DNA from: Microvirga sp.
GTDB taxonomy: Bacteria > Pseudomonadota > Alphaproteobacteria > Rhizobiales > Beijerinckiaceae
Reading direction: 5' to 3'
Length of the DNA: 64,000 nt
NCBI GenBank assembly: GCA_031181145.1
Contig: JAPSLB010000005.1
Span: 62,001-126,000, forward strand
In this document: positions 19,572 through 28,529 of the stretch, in pieces
Layout of the letters: the number at the start of each line of letters is the position of its first letter
Position numbering within the stretch: the first letter of the stretch is position 1
Notes under the pieces: model-generated
Told to the model about the DNA's origin: nothing
Database searches by the model: none
Seen by the model: only the letters and a program-made list of their open reading frames with translations
Position numbers and translations under genes: made by a program

Positions 19572-20876
19572 TCAATAGCTCGCCATCAGGGTGCGCGGCG
19601 CGGTGCTGATGACAACGGTCGTGCCGCCCCGCACTTCCTGAACGGTCAGGGAGCGGTCGTTGGTGCCGTTGGGATTGAGACGGAACACGCCGTCGGCCCC
19701 GGCAAAGCCCGCTCCGTTCGTGAGCACGCCGTCATTGTAGGCCTGCGGTCCCTGGATGCGGGCGAGCGCCGCCGCCAGCGTCACCGCATCGTAGGACAGG
19801 GTGGCAAGGCGCACCGGCTCGCTGTTGAAGCGCGCCCGGTACCGTGCGGCGAAATCCATGAAGCCGCGCTTATCCGGTGCCGCGAACCAGCCGCTCTGGA
19901 GCGCGGGCAGAGCGAATATGCGCGGCTCGTCCCACAGGCCGGTTCCGAGCGGCTTCACCTGCTGCGCATCGAAACGAATGCTCTGCAGGGCCTGCGCGAC
20001 CGCAGGCAACCCGTCGCCATCGTCGGGGATGAACAGCGCATCCGCCTGCGGCGACGGCCCGCCGATAACGGAGGCCAGGCGCTGCACGGCGCCATGGGGC
20101 TGTCCGGCCGGATAGCGCTCGATGGCGACAATGCGGAGGCGGCTCTCGGCCGTCGCCTCCCGCATCTGCGCCTCGGCCACGCGACCATAGGCCGTATCGG
20201 GAATCAGGGCCGCGATGGAACGGCGGTTCTGCGAGGCCGCATAGGCGATGATGCGGTCGACCTCCGCCTGGACCATGAAGCTCAGAAGATAGACGCCATG
20301 CGTGGCCGCGGCCCGGTCGGAGGAAAACCCGATGAGAGGCTTGCCCGCCTGCCGCGCCACCTGCCCCGCCGCCTGGACGGAGCCGGCGAAAAGCGGGCCG
20401 AGGATGAGCTGGGCTCCTTCCGCAAGGGCCAGATGGGCGGCTTCCTGCGCGCCTTCCAGCGTTCCCCGGTCGTCCTTGACGAGAATGGTGAGGTCCGAGC
20501 CTGGAAATTCGCTGATCGCCAGATCGGCGGCGTTCCGCATGCTCTGCGCCACAGGGGCTCCTTGCGCAGAGCCGGACAGCGGCAGGATCAGGGCGACCTT
20601 CACGGGGCCGCTGCCGATGGTCGAGCCGCTCACTGGAGCGCGGGGTTCCCCGATGGCAAAATCCTGCAGGGGAGCGGCGGAGGCGCCGTCCAGAGGCAAG
20701 TTGTCGGCCGGGGAGACCGGCTGATAGGAGGCGGTTCTTGGTGCGGGCCGGCTCGGTTTCTGCGCCCGGTGGGAGGATCCAACGCATCCCGAAAGCGCCA
20801 GCGCGCCCGTCAGCAGCGCAATCAGAGCCACCCGACCGACCGGCCCGCTCCCCTTACCCTTGAAAAACGACGCCAT
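19572..20876 (-). CDS. LpoA-like penicillin-binding protein activator lipoprotein
   Basis: A 434-residue lipoprotein. The signal ends in the lipobox LALSGC (Cys31). The mature part is a Leu/Ile/Val-binding-protein-like periplasmic domain (PVKVALILPLSGSAQGAP, KDDRGTLEGAQEAA, LILGPLFAGSV, GVYLLSFMVQAEVDR), as in the C-terminal half of LpoA. The family is annotated as an activator of penicillin-binding proteins, although this protein lacks the N-terminal TPR half. It is convergent with the OsmC gene (10 bp gap) and divergent from rsmI, the usual place in this order. Confidence 0.85.
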   Translation of the reverse strand: MASFFKGKGSGPVGRVALIALLTGALALSGCVGSSHRAQKPSRPAPRTASYQPVSPADNLPLDGASAAPLQDFAIGEPRAPVSGSTIGSGPVKVALILPLSGSAQGAPVAQSMRNAADLAISEFPGSDLTILVKDDRGTLEGAQEAAHLALAEGAQLILGPLFAGSVQAAGQVARQAGKPLIGFSSDRAAATHGVYLLSFMVQAEVDRIIAYAASQNRRSIAALIPDTAYGRVAEAQMREATAESRLRIVAIERYPAGQPHGAVQRLASVIGGPSPQADALFIPDDGDGLPAVAQALQSIRFDAQQVKPLGTGLWDEPRIFALPALQSGWFAAPDKRGFMDFAARYRARFNSEPVRLATLSYDAVTLAAALARIQGPQAYNDGVLTNGAGFAGADGVFRLNPNGTNDRSLTVQEVRGGTTVVISTAPRTLMASY

Positions 20877-21017
20877 CTCCGCCCCCTTCCTGGAAACAGC
20901 TCATCGGACCCGGAACCGATCCTGGCCGCAAAAGGTAAACATTGTTTCCCTCGTCGCCCGTTGAGGAGAACGAGGCTGCTTCCGCCCGGCGGGGCGTTCG
21001 TGCGAAAGTGAAAGGCG

Positions 21018-21956
21018 ATGACACAGAGAATCGACAACCGGACCAGACGGCGCGAGCCGGGCGAACGGACCGCAACCTTCACCGCCTTCGGCCTTGCCGC
21101 CGAGGCCAAACCCCTGAACCCCGGCCTCTATGTGGTCGCGACCCCCATCGGCAACCTGCAGGACGTGTCCTTCCGAGCGCTGAACGTGCTGGCGGCGGCG
21201 GACGCGATCCTCGCCGAGGATACACGGGTGACGAAGACCCTGCTTGCCCATTACGGCATCACCACGCCGCTGGTGGCCTATCACGAGCATTCCAACGACG
21301 CCGTACGCGAGCGCATGGTTCACCGCATCCGCGAGGGGCAGGCCCTGGCGCTCGTGTCAGATGCGGGCACGCCGCTCGTCTCCGATCCCGGCTACAAGCT
21401 GGTGCAGGCTGCCATCGAAGAAGGATTGCCGGTCACGCCCATTCCCGGCCCCTCGGCCGTGCTCACCGCTCTCGTGGCTTCGGGCCTGCCGACGGACCGT
21501 TTCTTCTTCGAGGGCTTCCTGCCGCCCAAGAGCGCGGCGCGGCGCGCGCGGCTCGCCGAGCTTGCCGCGATCCCCGGCACGTTGATGCTCTTCGAAGGCC
21601 CGCACCGCCTGCCCGAAATGCTGGCGGACGCCGCAGCGGTTCTCGGCGAGCGCCAAGCCGTGGTGGCGCGCGAGCTCACCAAGATGTTCGAAACCATCCG
21701 GCGCGGCACATTGCCGGAACTCGCGGCGCAGTTCTTGGAGGAAGGCCCCCCGAAAGGCGAGATCGTGGTGCTGATCGGCGAGGCCTCGAAGGAAATGCAC
21801 GCAGCGGAAGCCGACGCCGCGCTCGACGGAAAGCTCGAAGCCGCGCTCAAGAACCATTCCATCAAGGATGCGGCGGCGCTCGTCGCAGCGGAGCTCGGCC
21901 TGCCGAAGCGTGAGGTCTATGCCCGCGCCCTCGAACTCGCGAAAAGGAATGCATGA
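21018..21956 (+). CDS. rsmI: 16S rRNA (cytidine1402-2'-O)-methyltransferase
   Basis: Methylates C1402 of 16S rRNA in the ribosomal P site. The 312-residue protein has the tetrapyrrole-methylase fold with [19 protein letters not shown] near 35, [30 protein letters not shown] and [17 protein letters not shown]. It is the usual partner of yraN and starts 142 bp from the divergent LpoA-like gene. Its stop overlaps the yraN start (ATGA), so the two are translationally coupled. Confidence 0.96.
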   Translation: MTQRIDNRTRRREPGERTATFTAFGLAAEAKPLNPGLYVVATPIGNLQDVSFRALNVLAAADAILAEDTRVTKTLLAHYGITTPLVAYHEHSNDAVRERMVHRIREGQALALVSDAGTPLVSDPGYKLVQAAIEEGLPVTPIPGPSAVLTALVASGLPTDRFFFEGFLPPKSAARRARLAELAAIPGTLMLFEGPHRLPEMLADAAAVLGERQAVVARELTKMFETIRRGTLPELAAQFLEEGPPKGEIVVLIGEASKEMHAAEADAALDGKLEAALKNHSIKDAAALVAAELGLPKREVYARALELAKRNA

Positions 21957-22330
21957 GAACAGCGCTCGAGAGACGCCGGGCGACCTTCCTGCGCGGCCAT
22001 CATGCCGAATGGATCGCGCTGCTGTTCCTGCTTGCCAAAGGCTACCGCCCGCTCGCGCGCCGCTATGCGGCGGCTGGCGGCGAGATCGATCTCATCGTGA
22101 CGCGCGGCGACACCATCGCCTTCGTCGAGGTGAAGGCGCGAGGATCGATGGAGGATGCGCTCGCGGCCATTACGGCCACCAAGCGCCGGCGCTTCTCCCG
22201 CGCCGCACGAGCGTGGCTCTCGCGTCACCCTCACGCCCAGGGACGGGCGTGGCGCGCGGATGCGGTGTTCATCGCGCCGCGACGTCTTCCGCAGCACGTC
22301 GTTTCGGCGTTCGAACTGGAGATGGTTTGA
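21953..22330 (+). CDS. yraN: YraN family endonuclease-like protein (UPF0102)
   Basis: A 125-residue restriction-endonuclease-fold protein. The key motif is [21 protein letters not shown], with the E..D..ExK metal-binding pattern typical of nucleases of this fold, and [22 protein letters not shown] before it. Its biological role is unknown; possible Holliday-junction or DNA-repair involvement has been proposed for the family. It overlaps rsmI by 4 bp. In many relatives gshB follows directly; here about 2.3 kb intervenes. Confidence 0.9.
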   Translation: MRTALERRRATFLRGHHAEWIALLFLLAKGYRPLARRYAAAGGEIDLIVTRGDTIAFVEVKARGSMEDALAAITATKRRRFSRAARAWLSRHPHAQGRAWRADAVFIAPRRLPQHVVSAFELEMV

Positions 22331-22388
22331 GCGGCCTCATTTCCATCATGCCCGCAACACGTGCCGCCATAGCAAGATGGGGTGGAAC

Positions 22389-23270
22389 TTAAGCCGCCAG
22401 CTTTCGCGGATCCCGCACCGCGTCGCGGATCATGCGCGCCATTTCCTGCACGATGTGATTGCCGCCGCCCTTTGGCAGGTAGAGGTTGACCATGAAGGGC
22501 GGAAGCAGCGGCAGGCCCGTCTCCGGGCCAAGCACTTCCAGGTTGGCCGGCACCGTGGAGGCCATCCAGGCCATAACGGCGGTATCGGCGGCAACGGTCG
22601 CCACCTGTGCCGGCGTGTTGGTGGAGTCGAACACGGAGCGCCACTCGATTCCCGCCTTCTGCAGGGCCTCGCGGATGGGTGCGCGGAACGCGCAATCGGA
22701 GCAGCCGATGGAGACGGGCAGCGGCCGTTTCCAGGCCGCCTCCCCGCCCCGCGCGCCGACCCAGACGAGACGGTCCATCACGAGGTTCTCGCCATCCCCA
22801 TCGCATACGAGTTCGGTCGCCATCACGACATCGACCTTCCCGGCCGCGAGTCTTCCCCGGAGCTCGGCGCTCGAACCACTGTGAAGCGTGATCTGCACAC
22901 GCGGATAGTTCCGCGCGAAATCCTTCAGGAAGGTGGGAAGGTAGGTGGTGATGATGTCGCTGGGGATGCCGAGGCGGATCTCGCCCTCGAACTCGGGCGT
23001 CGTCATCTCGGTCCAGATCTCGTCATTCATGGCGAGCAGACGCTTGGCGCGCCCGAACAGCCGTTCGCCCGCCCTGGTCAGGGTCATGCCCCGCCGATCG
23101 CGGGTGATCAGTTCCTCGCCCAGGGTCTCCTCGAGTCGCTTGATCTGCTGGCTCACAGCCGCCTGGGTGAGATTGAGAACGGCAGCGGCTGCCGTCATCC
23201 CGCCCGTGTCCACGACGGCCACAAAGGCTCTCAGAAGGCTGACGTCGAGATTGTGAGGCATAGCGAGCAT
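22389..23270 (-). CDS. LysR-family transcriptional regulator
   Basis: A 293-residue LTTR. The N-terminal HTH reads LLRAFVAVVDTGGMTAAAAV (about 13-32), continuing LTQAAVSQQIKRLEETLGEE. A periplasmic-binding-fold effector domain follows (EGEIRLGIPSDIITTYLP). The effector is unknown. The start at 23270 (MLAMPHNLD) could instead be the ATG three codons later. It is divergent from a DUF1127 gene, with an ATAA-N7-TTAT dyad directly before its start. Confidence 0.88.
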   Translation of the reverse strand: MLAMPHNLDVSLLRAFVAVVDTGGMTAAAAVLNLTQAAVSQQIKRLEETLGEELITRDRRGMTLTRAGERLFGRAKRLLAMNDEIWTEMTTPEFEGEIRLGIPSDIITTYLPTFLKDFARNYPRVQITLHSGSSAELRGRLAAGKVDVVMATELVCDGDGENLVMDRLVWVGARGGEAAWKRPLPVSIGCSDCAFRAPIREALQKAGIEWRSVFDSTNTPAQVATVAADTAVMAWMASTVPANLEVLGPETGLPLLPPFMVNLYLPKGGGNHIVQEMARMIRDAVRDPRKLAA

Positions 23271-23272
23271 CC

Positions 23273-23287
23273 ATAATTGATCGTTAT
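23273..23287. promoter_or_regulatory. LTTR-type dyad ATAA-N7-TTAT (T-N11-A) between LysR and DUF1127 genes
   Basis: ATAATTGATCGTTAT contains the T-N11-A LysR box with dyad ends ATAA/TTAT, 2 bp from the LysR ATG. A further perfect palindrome TGTCGACA lies at about 23288-23295. Both are in the divergent promoter region and could mediate autoregulation and control of the DUF1127 gene. Confidence 0.55.
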
Positions 23288-23364
23288 TGTCGACATAATG
23301 AACATTCGTTTCACTTATGCAAGGAGCGAATCCATACTCTCCTCATCAACTCATGGAGAGTGTC

Positions 23365-23580
23365 ATGTCGAACTTCTCGAACGTCTGCGCGGAAACCTAT
23401 CATGAGACTTCGGCAACCCGCGCCTCCGCCTTCTGGAACCTGTTCTCCGCTGTGGTACGTGAGATCCGCATCCGGCGTGCCTTGCGGGAGGTGAGCACCC
23501 TGGACGACGCGCTTCTTCAGGATATCGGCCTTACGCCCGGCGGAATCGAGGACGCCATCCGCCACGGACGCGGCCGCTAA
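23365..23580 (+). CDS. DUF1127 small protein
   Basis: A 71-residue protein whose C-terminal half matches the DUF1127/YjiS pattern: IRRALREVSTLDDALLQDIGL. Small DUF1127 proteins in alphaproteobacteria are Arg-rich. Some have been linked to RNA turnover and phosphate or stress responses; this one's role is unknown. The start at 23365 (MSNFSNVC) follows GGAGAGTGTC; an earlier ATG at 23317 would add 16 residues inside the promoter region. Its last bases overlap the convergent lipid kinase gene (23577-23580). The divergent LysR regulator is the likely controller. Confidence 0.85.
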   Translation: MSNFSNVCAETYHETSATRASAFWNLFSAVVREIRIRRALREVSTLDDALLQDIGLTPGGIEDAIRHGRGR

Positions 23581-24446
23581 GGAGCGAACACCGTCACGGC
23601 AGAGGGTCTGATGGAGAAATGCGCGGGCGTCTGGGTAACGATTTCGCCATCCGCGTTGATGGACCTCGGCTTCCTCGTGCGAATGTCGAATTCCTTGGCC
23701 CGGATCGCCCGCACCTCGCTCCACGCACCATGCTCCCCATTGCGGAAGGAGCGCGCCATGAAGGCGAGCTTCCAGGAGCGCTCGAACTCCAGACTGTAGA
23801 GATCGAGATGCTGGTCGTCGATGGCAGCATCCTTCTCCACCGCGTTGCCGCCGCCGTAGAATCGCCCGTTTCCGACCGCGATCTGGAGCGTTCGCACCCG
23901 AACGGACTCGGTTTCGCTCGTGATCGTCGCGCGGAAGGGCTTGGCCTGGGCCAGAACCCTCATGGCCACGAGCGCATAACCGAGCCGCCCGAAGCGGCGT
24001 TTGATGTCCCGGGTCAGCTTCTTCGCCAGCTCCGCGGAAAGCCCGAGACTCGCCACGTTGAAGAAAGGTTGGCCGTTCACCAGGCCGAGATCGATCTTGC
24101 GAGTCCGCCCATCGGCGATGACCTGGGCCGCGCCATCGAGATCGAAGGGAATGCCGAGCGTCCGCGCCAGATCGTTCGCCGTGCCGAACGGCAGGATGCC
24201 GAGCGGCAGGCCGGCCTCGATGACCCCGAGGGCCGCCGCGTTCAGGGTTCCGTCCCCTCCGCCCACGACGGCGCAATCGACCCTCTCCCCATGCTTCACG
24301 ATCAGAGGCGACAGATCCTCCCGTCGGCTGCATTCCACGTGCACGGGCTCGATTCCATGCGATTCGAGGGCTTCGATGGCTGCCTGCGCCTGGGCTTCAC
24401 CGCTGCGGCTCTTGGAATTGACGATGAGGAGGGCGCGGAGTGACAT
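23577..24446 (-). CDS. YegS/DgkB-type lipid (diacylglycerol) kinase
   Basis: A 289-residue diacylglycerol kinase catalytic-domain protein. The N-terminus LRALLIVNSKSRSG is followed by the nucleotide-binding GGGDGTLNAAALG (about 60-72) and LGILPFGTANDLARTLGIP. These are the signatures of the YegS/DgkB family, which phosphorylates lipids at the membrane surface. The C-terminal KPRSINADGEIVTQTPAHF with its DGE is also family-typical. The substrate (diacylglycerol or another lipid) cannot be told apart. It is convergent with the DUF1127 gene, overlapping by 4 bp, and divergent from gshB. Confidence 0.88.
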   Translation of the reverse strand: MSLRALLIVNSKSRSGEAQAQAAIEALESHGIEPVHVECSRREDLSPLIVKHGERVDCAVVGGGDGTLNAAALGVIEAGLPLGILPFGTANDLARTLGIPFDLDGAAQVIADGRTRKIDLGLVNGQPFFNVASLGLSAELAKKLTRDIKRRFGRLGYALVAMRVLAQAKPFRATITSETESVRVRTLQIAVGNGRFYGGGNAVEKDAAIDDQHLDLYSLEFERSWKLAFMARSFRNGEHGAWSEVRAIRAKEFDIRTRKPRSINADGEIVTQTPAHFSIRPSAVTVFAP

Positions 24447-24614
24447 GACTTATCAGATGTGGGAGCTTGGGCTTGTCCGCAAGGGTCCAGAGACGCCGCA
24501 AGCGGAGCCATTCGACAACACTCACCCACGGTTTTCGTTCATTCGGGCCAGCGCAATAGTTGCGTTCCTCGTCAAACAGTCCAATAAACCCGCTTCCCCA
24601 AGGAGGCTTGCCCC

Positions 24615-25562
24615 ATGACCCTCACCGTTGCGATCCAGATGGATCACATCAACAGCATCAAGATCGCAGGCGATACCGGATTTGCACTGCTGCTCGAAGC
24701 GCAACGGCGAGGCCACCGGATCCTGCACTACACCCCCGACCGCCTGTCGCTGCGCGACGGCAGGGTGATCGCGATGGTGGATCCGATCCAGGTGCGGGAC
24801 GAAGAAGGAAACCACTTCACGGCGGGCGAACAGGAGCGGGTTGATCTGTCGGATGTCGACGTGGTGCTCATGCGCCAGGACCCGCCCTTCGACCTCGCCT
24901 ATATCACCGCCACGCATTTCCTAGAGCGCATCCATCCGAAGACCCTGGTGGTGAACGACCCTACGCATGTGCGCAACGCGCCGGAAAAGATCTTCGTCAC
25001 GCAATTCCCTCATCTCATGCCGCCGACGCTGATATCCCGCGACAAGGCGGAGATCGAGGAATTCCGCCGCGAGCATGGCGACGTGGTGATGAAGCCCCTC
25101 TACGGCCATGGCGGTGCCAGCGTGTTCAAGGTCGCCCGCGAGGATCAGAATTTCGGCTCGCTCTACGATCTCTTCTCCAACCTGTTCCGCGAGCCCTGGG
25201 TGATCCAGCGCTTTCTGCCGCGGATCACGGAAGGCGACAAGCGCATCATTCTCATCGACGGCGAAGCCGCAGGCGCAATCAACCGCGTTCCGGCCGCCAA
25301 CGACATTCGCTCCAACATGGTGCGCGGGGGTGCTGCGAAGCCCACCGATCTCACGCCGCGCGAACGTGAGATCTGCGAGACCATCGGCCCCGATCTCAAG
25401 CGCATGGGCCTCATTCTCGTGGGCATCGACGTGATCGACGGCAACCTCACGGAAATCAACGTCACCGCTCCGACCGGCATCCGAGCCATCAAGCGTCTCG
25501 GCGGACCGGACCTCGCGGTGAACGTGTGGGATGCGATTGAGCCCAAGGTGAGGCGAGTTTAA
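24615..25562 (+). CDS. gshB: Glutathione synthetase
   Basis: ATP-grasp enzyme that joins gamma-glutamylcysteine and glycine. The 315-residue protein shows [20 protein letters not shown] at the start, [20 protein letters not shown], the ATP-grasp segment [17 protein letters not shown], and [17 protein letters not shown] near the C-terminus. A ribosome-binding site (CCAAGGAGGCTTGCCCC) precedes the ATG. It is separated from rsmI-yraN by three genes in this genome. Confidence 0.97.
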   Translation: MTLTVAIQMDHINSIKIAGDTGFALLLEAQRRGHRILHYTPDRLSLRDGRVIAMVDPIQVRDEEGNHFTAGEQERVDLSDVDVVLMRQDPPFDLAYITATHFLERIHPKTLVVNDPTHVRNAPEKIFVTQFPHLMPPTLISRDKAEIEEFRREHGDVVMKPLYGHGGASVFKVAREDQNFGSLYDLFSNLFREPWVIQRFLPRITEGDKRIILIDGEAAGAINRVPAANDIRSNMVRGGAAKPTDLTPREREICETIGPDLKRMGLILVGIDVIDGNLTEINVTAPTGIRAIKRLGGPDLAVNVWDAIEPKVRRV

Positions 25563-25613
25563 CGACACATTCCGGCAAGGTGCAGCTTTCCTCAGAAAAC
25601 CGCTCCATTTTCG

Positions 25614-25724
25614 TCATGGCCGTTCTCCTGACTTGGTCCGGGGATCAGGCCCGGCCATCTCGATCAGAAGAGCATTGCGGCTCTCGCAATGGGGATCACC
25701 GGCACAAGGCCGGCGATGTCATCG
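25614..25724. repeat. dispersed intergenic palindromic repeat, copy 5
   Basis: CATGGCCG...CCGGGGATCAGGCCCGGCCAT is followed by GGGGATCACCGGCACAAGGCCGGCGATGTCAT. Orientation is as in copy 7. It lies between the convergent gshB and hemW genes, so its transcripts could also act as a bidirectional structured 3' end. Confidence 0.78.
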
Positions 25725-25734
25725 TACCGAACGT

Positions 25735-26895
25735 TCAAGCCGCCAGTTCCGCGATCACCGCGTTGAGCACCGGGAAGCCCTTCTCGGTCACGGCGAGGCG
25801 TGAGCCATCGAGGCGGATCAAGCCTTCCTCTTCCAGGATGCGCAGACCCCGTGCATTCAGGGGTCTTCCCGCAAAAGCCTCGTAGCGGCGCGGGTCGATG
25901 CCCTCCTTCAGGCGAAGCCCCATGAGGAGGAACTCGTCGCCCTCGGCCTCGGAGGTCAGCACCTCCTCGTCGATGATGCCATGGCCTTCGCGCTCGACAT
26001 GCTCAAGCCAGGTTTCCGGATGCTTCTCGGTGGAGGTGGCAAGTCGCGCATTGCCGGTGACGAGACGCCCGTGCGCGCCGGGGCCGATGCCCGCGTATTC
26101 GCCGTAGCGCCAATAGAGCAGATTGTGCCGCGATTCCGCGCCAGGCCTCGCATGGTTCGAGATCTCATAGGCCGAAAGCCCGTGCTTCTCGCAGGTTTCC
26201 TGTGTGACATCGTAGAGCGCGCGGCCCGTCTCCTCGTCGGGCACCGTGATCTTGCCCGCATCGTAGAGACGCTGGAACCAGGTGCCGGGCTCGATCGTGA
26301 GCTGATAGAGCGAGAGGTGTTCCACCGCATAGCCGATGGCCTGCTCGAGCTCGGCCGCCCAGGCCTCGGGCGTGTGTCCCGGACGGGCATAGATCAGATC
26401 GAAGGAATAGCGCTCGAAGATGGAGGCCGCGGTCCTCACGGCAGCCAGGGCCTCTTCGACGGAGTGCATTCTTCCCAGGCGCCGCAGGTCCGGATCGTTG
26501 AGCGCCTGCACGCCCAGGGACACGCGGTTGATGCCGGCGCTCCGGTAGCCGCGGAAACGCTCGGCCTCGACGCTGGTCGGGTTGGCTTCGAGCGTCACCT
26601 CCGCATTGGAATCGACCGCCCATGCGCTCCCGATGGCGTCCAGGATCGCGCCGACCGTCTGGGGCTTCATGAGCGAGGGCGTGCCGCCACCGAAGAAGAT
26701 GCTGGTGACGTTGCGCCCGGGAATGCGTGCCGCCGTATGGGCGATCTCGCGCTTGAAGGCAGCCAGGAACCGCTCCTGATCCACCGGCTGGTGACGGACG
26801 TGGCTGTTGAAATCGCAATAGGGGCATTTGGAGGCGCAGAAGGGCCAGTGAACGTAAACGCCAAAGCCCACATCGCGCGTCGGATGATCGATCAT
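25735..26895 (-). CDS. hemW: Radical-SAM heme chaperone HemW
   Basis: A 386-residue radical SAM protein that binds heme and delivers it to apoproteins; it was long annotated as oxygen-independent coproporphyrinogen oxidase. The cluster motif CASKCPYCDF (CxxxCxxC, about 18-27) is followed by SIFFGGGTPSLM and a C-terminal HemN-type domain (EGDEFLLMGLRLKEGID). True HemN has an additional N-terminal extension that is absent here, supporting HemW. The start at 26895 (MIDHPTRDVGFGVYVHWPF) was chosen over a longer frame. In many relatives it follows rdgB; here a TetR gene and a DUF2852 gene intervene. Confidence 0.93.
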   Translation of the reverse strand: MIDHPTRDVGFGVYVHWPFCASKCPYCDFNSHVRHQPVDQERFLAAFKREIAHTAARIPGRNVTSIFFGGGTPSLMKPQTVGAILDAIGSAWAVDSNAEVTLEANPTSVEAERFRGYRSAGINRVSLGVQALNDPDLRRLGRMHSVEEALAAVRTAASIFERYSFDLIYARPGHTPEAWAAELEQAIGYAVEHLSLYQLTIEPGTWFQRLYDAGKITVPDEETGRALYDVTQETCEKHGLSAYEISNHARPGAESRHNLLYWRYGEYAGIGPGAHGRLVTGNARLATSTEKHPETWLEHVEREGHGIIDEEVLTSEAEGDEFLLMGLRLKEGIDPRRYEAFAGRPLNARGLRILEEEGLIRLDGSRLAVTEKGFPVLNAVIAELAA

Positions 26896-27101
26896 GGGGC
26901 GTATATGGCAGTTCTCTGCATGAACGTCACGGGTGGCGTTGTCGCGTTTTTTCCTCTCCGGCAAGAGAAAGGGAAATTGAGGCGCGAACTTTTCTGAACC
27001 TCTTGCCGAAGTGGTTGTTCACCTCTCATGAGGGTCTTCGCCCTAGCCTCTCCCGAGGCAGGGCCTTAAGATCGGCAGGAGTTGAGTTCAAAGGACCCAT
27101 C

Positions 27102-27779
27102 ATGCGACATTGGCGCGGCCCGTTCGACCGGCAGGGCTATCACCACGGCAATCTGAAGGAGGCGCTGATCGAGGCGGCGCAGCGCTTCATCGCCGAGCGT
27201 GGCCTTGGCGGCTTCACCCTGGCCGATGCCGCCAAGCTCGTGGGAGTCACGCCCGCTGCCCTGTATCGCCATTTCCGGGGCCGCGAGGCCCTTGTGGCAG
27301 AGGTTGCCTTCCGGGGGTTCGACGAGCTCGCGAAAAGGCTCGGGAAGGCCCTCCAGAGCGAGGGAACGGCCCTGGAGCGTTTCACTCGCATGGGCGAGGC
27401 CTACCTCGCCTTCGCAGAGCAGGAACCAGGCTTCTACACTGCCATGTTCTCGGCCAAGCCGGTGGAGGGAGAAAGCTGCGCTGCCTGGGGCAAGGGAGCC
27501 ACGGCAAAGGCTTCTGACGGCTCCCGGTCCGCAGGCAATGCCTTCGATTATCTGGTTCAGGCCCTGGCGAAAACCTTCCCGGAAGGTTTTCAGGGAGTCG
27601 ACACCCGCTTCATCGCCCTCGAAGTCTGGGCCCTCTCCCATGGGATCGCGACCCTCGACGCCGCAGGGCAATTGCCCAAGGGGCCTGGCCTGCCGGACAA
27701 ATACGAGCTGCTCCGTGCCGGCGTCCTCGCCCTCGTTCACGGCGCCCTGAAGGGAAAGGCGCAGACGGCGACCCGCTGA
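27102..27779 (+). CDS. TetR/AcrR-family transcriptional regulator
   Basis: A 225-residue regulator. The N-terminal HTH (RGLGGFTLADAAKLVGVTPA followed by ALYRHFRGREAL, about 32-64) is typical. The C-terminal ligand-binding domain contains AYLAFAEQEPGFYTAMFSAK and matches the TetR_C WHG-like type. The start MRHWRGPFDRQGYHHGNLKEA at 27102 follows AGTTCAAAGGACCCATC. It is divergent from hemW and upstream of DUF2852; a strong inverted repeat at 27866-27890 between the two may be its operator, but that is inference. Confidence 0.88.
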   Translation: MRHWRGPFDRQGYHHGNLKEALIEAAQRFIAERGLGGFTLADAAKLVGVTPAALYRHFRGREALVAEVAFRGFDELAKRLGKALQSEGTALERFTRMGEAYLAFAEQEPGFYTAMFSAKPVEGESCAAWGKGATAKASDGSRSAGNAFDYLVQALAKTFPEGFQGVDTRFIALEVWALSHGIATLDAAGQLPKGPGLPDKYELLRAGVLALVHGALKGKAQTATR

Positions 27780-27865
27780 CACCCTCCGGCCAAGCTTGCG
27801 TTTCGGTTTCCTCCGCTCTCAAAAATTCGAGAGTCCCTCCCTTGAAACCGCCAAAATCAATCCGC

Positions 27866-27890
27866 ATGTTAATGTTGTTAGCATTAACAT
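27866..27890. promoter_or_regulatory. inverted repeat ATGTTAATG-N7-CATTAACAT upstream of DUF2852 gene
   Basis: Perfect 9 bp arms separated by TTGTTAG, ending 14 bp before the DUF2852 ATG. The spacing and symmetry suit a dimeric repressor. The gene two positions upstream encodes a TetR protein, but the regulator is not established. CtrA sites (TTAA-N7-TTAAC) were considered and the spacing is wrong. Confidence 0.6.
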
Positions 27891-27904
27891 AGCGAGACCC
27901 ACCG

Positions 27905-28381
27905 ATGTCTGACTCTGCTTCAACCGCCTGGAATCAGGGCCCTCACGCGGGGCCTTGGAATGCCGGCGCTCACCGTCGCTGCGGGCGCTCCCCCCGACGC
28001 GGTCTGGAGATCGTCGCAATCATCCTGGGCTTCATCTTTGCCTGGCCGCTCGCGCTGGCCTACCTGGTGTGGAAAATGTGTGGATATCCGAAATACGATG
28101 AAGCGAAAGCCTTCTTCCGCGACACTGTCGGCCGCGCCGCCGAGGATCTGTTCGGATCGCGTCGCTCCGCCGGCGGCTTTGCCTATGCAGGCTCGGGCAA
28201 TGCGGCCTTCGACGAGTATCGTCGCAGCGAGCTGGAGCGCCTCGAGGAAGAGCGCCGCAAGCTCGACGAGGAGGCCCGCGCCTTCCGCGACTTCGTGGAA
28301 GAGCTGAAGCGCGCCAAGGACCGCGAGGAGTTCGACGCCTTCATGGCCAAGCGTCGCGGCAACGGTCCCACGAACGTCTGA
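27905..28381 (+). CDS. DUF2852 family membrane protein
   Basis: A 158-residue protein with one N-terminal transmembrane helix (about 35-57, GLEIVAIILGFIFAWPLALAY) and a long charged C-terminal coiled coil (about 95-145, ERLEEERRKLDEEARAFRDF). These are the DUF2852 hallmarks. Function is unknown; the family is conserved in Hyphomicrobiales. It sits between TetR and rdgB, with a palindromic operator-like site directly upstream and a hairpin directly downstream, so it is probably a single-gene transcript. Confidence 0.85.
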   Translation: MSDSASTAWNQGPHAGPWNAGAHRRCGRSPRRGLEIVAIILGFIFAWPLALAYLVWKMCGYPKYDEAKAFFRDTVGRAAEDLFGSRRSAGGFAYAGSGNAAFDEYRRSELERLEEERRKLDEEARAFRDFVEELKRAKDREEFDAFMAKRRGNGPTNV

Positions 28382-28394
28382 CCCCAAAACAGGT

Positions 28395-28415
28395 GAAGCG
28401 CCCTCCGGGCGCTTC
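28395..28415 (+). terminator. hairpin after DUF2852 gene (probable terminator)
   Basis: GAAGCGCCC-TCC-GGGCGCTTC is a perfect 9 bp stem with a 3-base loop, 14 bp after the stop. It is followed by CTCAT rather than a T-run, so its termination strength is uncertain. Confidence 0.55.
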
Positions 28416-28439
28416 CTCATACCGGCAAACTGTCTGACG

Positions 28440-28519
28440 CCATGGCCGGGCCCTGCCCCGGCCATTCATGTCTTGACCGGGCAAATACGTGGATGCCCGC
28501 GCCAAGGGCGGACATGACA
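28440..28519. repeat. dispersed intergenic palindromic repeat, copy 6
   Basis: CCATGGCCGGGCCCTGCCCCGGCCAT is followed by a second arm that matches poorly (GGGCAAATACGTGGATGCCC...). It lies between DUF2852 and rdgB, two convergent genes. Confidence 0.7.
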
Positions 28520-28529
28520 GGCAGAACCG

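Noticed and set aside
27866..27890. CtrA binding site
   Set aside because: CtrA needs TTAA-N7-TTAAC; here the matching halves are 11 bases apart.
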